64,000 nt of DNA. It comes from an uncultured Acetatifactor sp. (GTDB lineage: Bacteria; Bacillota; Clostridia; Lachnospirales; Lachnospiraceae). Location of the stretch: NCBI GenBank assembly GCA_910577665.1, contig CAJTOJ010000002.1:79948-143947 (forward strand), in the 5' to 3' direction. Positions within the stretch are counted from its first letter, which is position 1, and each line of letters begins with the position of its first letter. The position numbers and the translations under genes were made by a program. A model generated the notes under the pieces. That model saw only the letters and a program-made list of their open reading frames with translations. It had not been told where the DNA came from and did no database searches. Below, piece after piece: positions 61,046 to 64,000 of the stretch.

Positions 61046-61775
61046 ACGCAATATCCTCAATCTGGTTCCCACTTAAACGAATGGCCTCCAGGATGCTTTG
61101 TATGGTCATGCCACTCTCCTGGGCAAGCTCCTCAGGGGTCACCTTCCGTCTCATTTCCTCCGCCAGGATCCTGGCCTTTTTTGCCACACGGTTCACTTTA
61201 TCCGCGATCTTCTGGTCCAGTTTCCCGTTGTCCGCATTTTCCCGGATATACGCCTCCATGGCATCCATGACACCTCTCATCAGCATTCCCGGCGCTTCCC
61301 GGGGTGTATTCAGACTTCCCAGCAGGCCCGTTCCCAGGGTCAGCGCCACATTGCCCTCCCCGATCAGATCCTCCAGGGCCACCCCCTGGCCTACGTACAG
61401 TTGTGCCACTTCTGCCACATCCTCCAGGTATACCTGCACAAGCTTCCGGGCCGCCAGCCCGTCACCGGCCATGGCAGCACAAGTCAACACTTCCGTCTCC
61501 CCGGCACTGTAGCGGGGAAGCGCCGCCAGCTCCTCCCTGTAGATCTGCAGATAATCCTTCTCCTCCTTTGTCAGGATCTCCTCCGGGTCTGCCGGAGTGC
61601 CGATTCCGATCCTGTGTTTCGCCAGGTAGTCAAATATCATCTGAAACTGTGTCTCATTCAGCCCAAGAGCCGTGAACGCTTCCCGCACCTGCTCCTCCCC
61701 GATGCAGTTTCCCTGTTCCTTCGCCTGTCTGCGCACCTGTTCCAGTGTCTGTGCAAATAAAACTTCTCTGTCCAT
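61026..61775 (-). CDS. Sigma-70-like protein lacking region 4
   Basis: ATG 61775 is preceded by GGAGG. In about 249 residues I see a region 1.1-like start, a sigma region 2 core with YVGQGVALEDLIGEGNVAL, and region 3-like RVAKKARILAEEMRRKVTPE ending ILEAIRLSG. The -10-recognition helix of region 2.4 is hard to find and region 4 (the -35-binding part) is absent. It could be a decayed sigma factor, a regulator of RNA polymerase, or an anti-sigma-like decoy. Coupled to a small gene downstream. Confidence 0.75.
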   Translation of the reverse strand: MDREVLFAQTLEQVRRQAKEQGNCIGEEQVREAFTALGLNETQFQMIFDYLAKHRIGIGTPADPEEILTKEEKDYLQIYREELAALPRYSAGETEVLTCAAMAGDGLAARKLVQVYLEDVAEVAQLYVGQGVALEDLIGEGNVALTLGTGLLGSLNTPREAPGMLMRGVMDAMEAYIRENADNGKLDQKIADKVNRVAKKARILAEEMRRKVTPEELAQESGMTIQSILEAIRLSGNQIEDIAYAEDSL

Positions 61776-61822
61776 ACCTCCACCTCCATTCCCCTTTCCG
61801 GTTCCGTACTGCTCCAGGCTCC

Positions 61823-62689
61823 TCATTGGACATGCTGATGGGTAAAAAGGTGATGCTGGCAGTACTCATAATTTCCGTTGCATTTGGAGCAGAAACGGAA
61901 TTCCAGGGAAGGATCTTCCTCATCGGATCTGCCACAGATGGCACATTTATGCTTGGTAATCCTGGCCTGGGTCCCCTTCCTGACATCCTGCCTGAATTCT
62001 GCCCGGCGCTTGATCTGCCTGGGATTCAGATGCATATGGTTCTTAGAGCGGAAGAAGAAAATGGCAAAATTCAACAGGGAAGCCAGAATCGCCGCCGCAC
62101 TGAACCAGGCTCTGGATTCGATCATGTCAAAGGCATCCACTGCCATGACAAGGCCATAGAGAATCCCCAGCCATTTTGCTTTTACAGAGACCACAAACAT
62201 CAGACGGATCTCCAGATCGGGAAAGATCGCAGCACAGGCCAGGAAAATGGACATATTTACATAGTAGGTGCTGAAACTATGGGCCTGCACACCAAACCAG
62301 ACACCGGCTATCAGCGGATCTATCTCCCCCAGCAACAGATAATATGCCCCCATGGCTATAAAACTGCCCACAACGGACAAAAACAGCCCGGTAAAAATAT
62401 ATACATTATATTTCCAGGTACCCCAGACCTGTTCCAGCAGGCTGCCCAGGCTGTAATAAAACAGCAGCATAATAATCACAAACGGCCCGATTCCCGTAGG
62501 CGGCGAGATGATCCAGGTGAACAGCCTCCATACCTGCCCATGCAGGATCGCATAAGGATTCAGCGTCAGATACTCCATAAACGCAGGGGCAAAGATCTGT
62601 AACAGATATCCCGCCACATAACAGATGATCAGCACCGCTGTCAGATTTGGTATTGCATATTTGCCGAATTTTCTCTCCCATTTGCTCAT
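61823..62689 (-). CDS. Rhomboid-like membrane protein with zinc ribbon, no catalytic Ser
   Basis: A 288-residue protein with about six membrane segments. The first half follows a rhomboid layout: HGQVWRLFTWIISPP and SLGSLLEQVWGTWKYNVYIF. The GxSG motif with the catalytic Ser and the later His are not found, so it resembles pseudo-rhomboids (iRhom/Derlin). The C-terminal cytosolic end has CAICG and CSKC, a zinc-ribbon, followed by a His-rich tail. It starts the operon with the sigma-like protein. Confidence 0.78.
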   Translation of the reverse strand: MSKWERKFGKYAIPNLTAVLIICYVAGYLLQIFAPAFMEYLTLNPYAILHGQVWRLFTWIISPPTGIGPFVIIMLLFYYSLGSLLEQVWGTWKYNVYIFTGLFLSVVGSFIAMGAYYLLLGEIDPLIAGVWFGVQAHSFSTYYVNMSIFLACAAIFPDLEIRLMFVVSVKAKWLGILYGLVMAVDAFDMIESRAWFSAAAILASLLNFAIFFFRSKNHMHLNPRQIKRRAEFRQDVRKGTQARITKHKCAICGRSDEEDPSLEFRFCSKCNGNYEYCQHHLFTHQHVQ

Positions 62690-62851
62690 AGGTCTATTCC
62701 TTTCCTGTTTTTACATCCGTCCCGGACTTTTACTTCTTTTCCAAAAACCATTCGAATACATTTTATCATCACAGATGCCATAAGTAAACCAAGCATTTCC
62801 TATTTTACAGAAAAATCAGTATTTTTATAAACATTTCATAGCTTATATTCG

Positions 62852-62880
62852 TTGCATTTTGTATTTTTGTGTACTATAAT
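62852..62880 (+). promoter_or_regulatory. SigA promoter of the activator gene
   Basis: Plus strand: -35 TTGCAT (62852-62857), 17-bp spacer, perfect -10 TATAAT (62875-62880). A leader of about 125 bases holds a TGCTTTCCT/AGGAAGCA stem (one bulge). The rest of the 322-bp gap 62690-63011 is A/T-rich with no gene. Confidence 0.8.
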
Positions 62881-63011
62881 AGCTTCGTGTGTCATACTCT
62901 GTCGACTTTCTGCTTTCCTTTTTCGTGCAGGAAGCAAAAGCCAGGGAAGCAGCACATAAGCCAATGTTTCAATGTTCATTTTGTAATTGTATCAGGAAGG
63001 ATGATTCTTAT

Positions 63012-64000
63012 ATGGAACAAACAAAAAAGGAAGTCTCGCTTGGCATAGACATCGGATCCACCACCGTCAAAATCGCAATCCTGGACGGGGATCACAGATT
63101 GCTGTTTTCCGATTACCAGCGTCATTATGCCAATATACGGGAGACCCTTTCCTCCCTTTTAGGGAAAGCATATAAAGAGCTGGGGAACCTTACCCTGCAC
63201 CCCATGATCACAGGCTCCGGGGGACTGACCCTGGCCAACCACTTAGGCGTTCCCTTCACCCAGGAGGTGATCGCAGTGGCCACCTCCTTAAAGGAACTGG
63301 CTCCCAGAACAGATGTGGCCATCGAGCTTGGCGGCGAGGATGCCAAAATCATCTATTTTGAGGGCGGCAATGTGGAACAGCGCATGAACGGCATCTGTGC
63401 CGGAGGGACAGGTTCCTTCATCGACCAGATGGCTTCCCTGATCCAGACAGATGCTGCCGGACTCAATGCATATGCCAGGAACTACAAATCACTCTATGAC
63501 ATCGCGGCAAGATGTGGCGTGTTCGCCAAGACAGATATCCAGCCCCTGATCAATGAAGGTGCCACCAAGGAGGATCTGTCCGCCTCCATTTTCCAGGCCG
63601 TGGTAAACCAGACCATCTCCGGTCTGGCCTGCGGCAAGCCCATCCGGGGCCATGTGGCTTTTCTGGGAGGCCCCCTGCACTTTCTGTCGGAGCTGAAGGC
63701 TGCCTTTATCCGCACCTTGAAGCTGGACCAGGAACACATCATTGATGCGGACAACTCCCACCTGTTCGCCGCCATTGGTTCTGCCCTGAACGCAAAACCG
63801 GAGGTCTCTTATACCATGGAGGAGATGTCTGGCAGACTGTCCTCCAAGATCAAGATGGAATTCGAGGTGGAGCGGATGGAACCGCTCTTTGCGGACCAGT
63901 CCGCTTACGAAGTCTTCTGCGCCCGCCACCAGAAGCATCATGTGGGCACCGGAGACCTGTCCTCCTACAGGGGAAATGCTTTCCTGGGTATCGATGCAGG
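63012..64000 (+). CDS. 2-hydroxyacyl-CoA dehydratase activator, BadF/BcrAD ATPase (partial)
   Basis: The frame runs from ATG 63012 off the right end. The first 330 residues form one ASKHA ATPase domain: LGIDIGSTTVKIAILD, GSGGLTL, ELGGEDAKIIYF, the cluster-binding CAGGTGSFIDQMA, and CGVFAKTDIQPLINEGA with the second Cys. At residue 325 a second domain starts with LGIDAG, so this is the long multi-domain type (over 1,000 residues) that carries both activator and dehydratase-like parts. Such proteins use ATP to pass a low-potential electron to 2-hydroxyacyl-CoA dehydratases or related enzymes. It fits with Rnf, which also uses ferredoxin. Confidence 0.93.
   Translation, partial: MEQTKKEVSLGIDIGSTTVKIAILDGDHRLLFSDYQRHYANIRETLSSLLGKAYKELGNLTLHPMITGSGGLTLANHLGVPFTQEVIAVATSLKELAPRTDVAIELGGEDAKIIYFEGGNVEQRMNGICAGGTGSFIDQMASLIQTDAAGLNAYARNYKSLYDIAARCGVFAKTDIQPLINEGATKEDLSASIFQAVVNQTISGLACGKPIRGHVAFLGGPLHFLSELKAAFIRTLKLDQEHIIDADNSHLFAAIGSALNAKPEVSYTMEEMSGRLSSKIKMEFEVERMEPLFADQSAYEVFCARHQKHHVGTGDLSSYRGNAFLGIDA

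Noticed and set aside
1..64000. tRNA and rRNA genes
   Set aside because: I examined the spacers on both strands and saw no cloverleaf with a GTTCRANNC arm and no rRNA signature.

Overview
The window looks like chromosome of an anaerobic, spore-forming, Gram-positive gut-type Clostridia, most likely Lachnospiraceae. Evidence for this is the complete six-gene Rnf operon, a sodium-pump decarboxylase cluster, a BadF-type 2-hydroxyacyl-CoA dehydratase activator, sporulation proteins (SpoIID-like, SleB-like), IspH directly followed by an S1-repeat protein, an era-yqzL-recO-glyS gene order, consensus SigA promoters and AGGAGG-type ribosome sites. I could not search any database, so family names rest on motifs I can see. 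Almost every gene is on the minus strand. The plus-strand exceptions are an AP2-domain gene, a YprB-like nuclease, a B12-linked uptake pair and the truncated activator at the right edge.

Layout. 1-2400: end of a Pel-type exopolysaccharide operon, with a PelD-like c-di-GMP receptor fused to an epimerase-like domain and the start of the next membrane gene. 2.6-6.3 kb: queA, an M18 aminopeptidase, a BrkB-family membrane protein. 6.4-8.8 kb: a SpoIID-like protein and an independently transcribed structured RNA (6S-like candidate). 8.9-15.3 kb: pckA, an M24B aminopeptidase, deoC, thrC. 15.5-18.5 kb: SleB-like hydrolase, double-AP2 protein, GH25-type protein. 18.7-23.8 kb: rnfCDGEAB. 24-30 kb: YprB-like nuclease, then a divergent operon with an HI0933/BaiN-type flavoprotein, cmk, ispH, S1 protein and cheR. 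30.4-32 kb: two tandem repeat elements, a cobalamin riboswitch, a DUF4430 lipoprotein and an ECF S component. 32-38 kb: sodium-pump carboxyltransferase cluster. 38-44.2 kb: two D,D-carboxypeptidases, scpAB, a metallophosphoesterase, a CmpB-like membrane protein, rpsU. 44.4-52 kb: alaS, an HscC-like Hsp70 and a giant J-like/TPR protein. 52-62.7 kb: a long minus-strand run from a pseudo-rhomboid through a sigma-like protein, an M16 peptidase, a DUF4349 lipoprotein, era, yqzL and recO to glyS. 63 kb to end: the activator.

How the genes fit together. Rnf (ferredoxin:NAD+ oxidoreductase ion pump), the sodium-pump decarboxylase and ATP-type PEP carboxykinase suggest energy conservation through ion gradients and C3/C4 interconversion. 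B12 uptake under riboswitch control would fit a methylmalonyl-CoA route, but that is inference.

The least explained material is intergenic. At least two families of 130-170 bp elements with terminal inverted repeats and internal hairpins recur (family 1 at 24.0, 30.5, 30.6 and 33.6 kb; family 2 at 10.8 and 15.6 kb). There are also an 80-bp leader repeat (18.6 and 42.1 kb), a 39-bp tandem repeat joined to a multibranched inverted-repeat element after the decarboxylase beta-subunit gene, and a 40-bp tandem repeat at 6.4 kb. Several of them overlap stop codons, promoters or the edge of the riboswitch.
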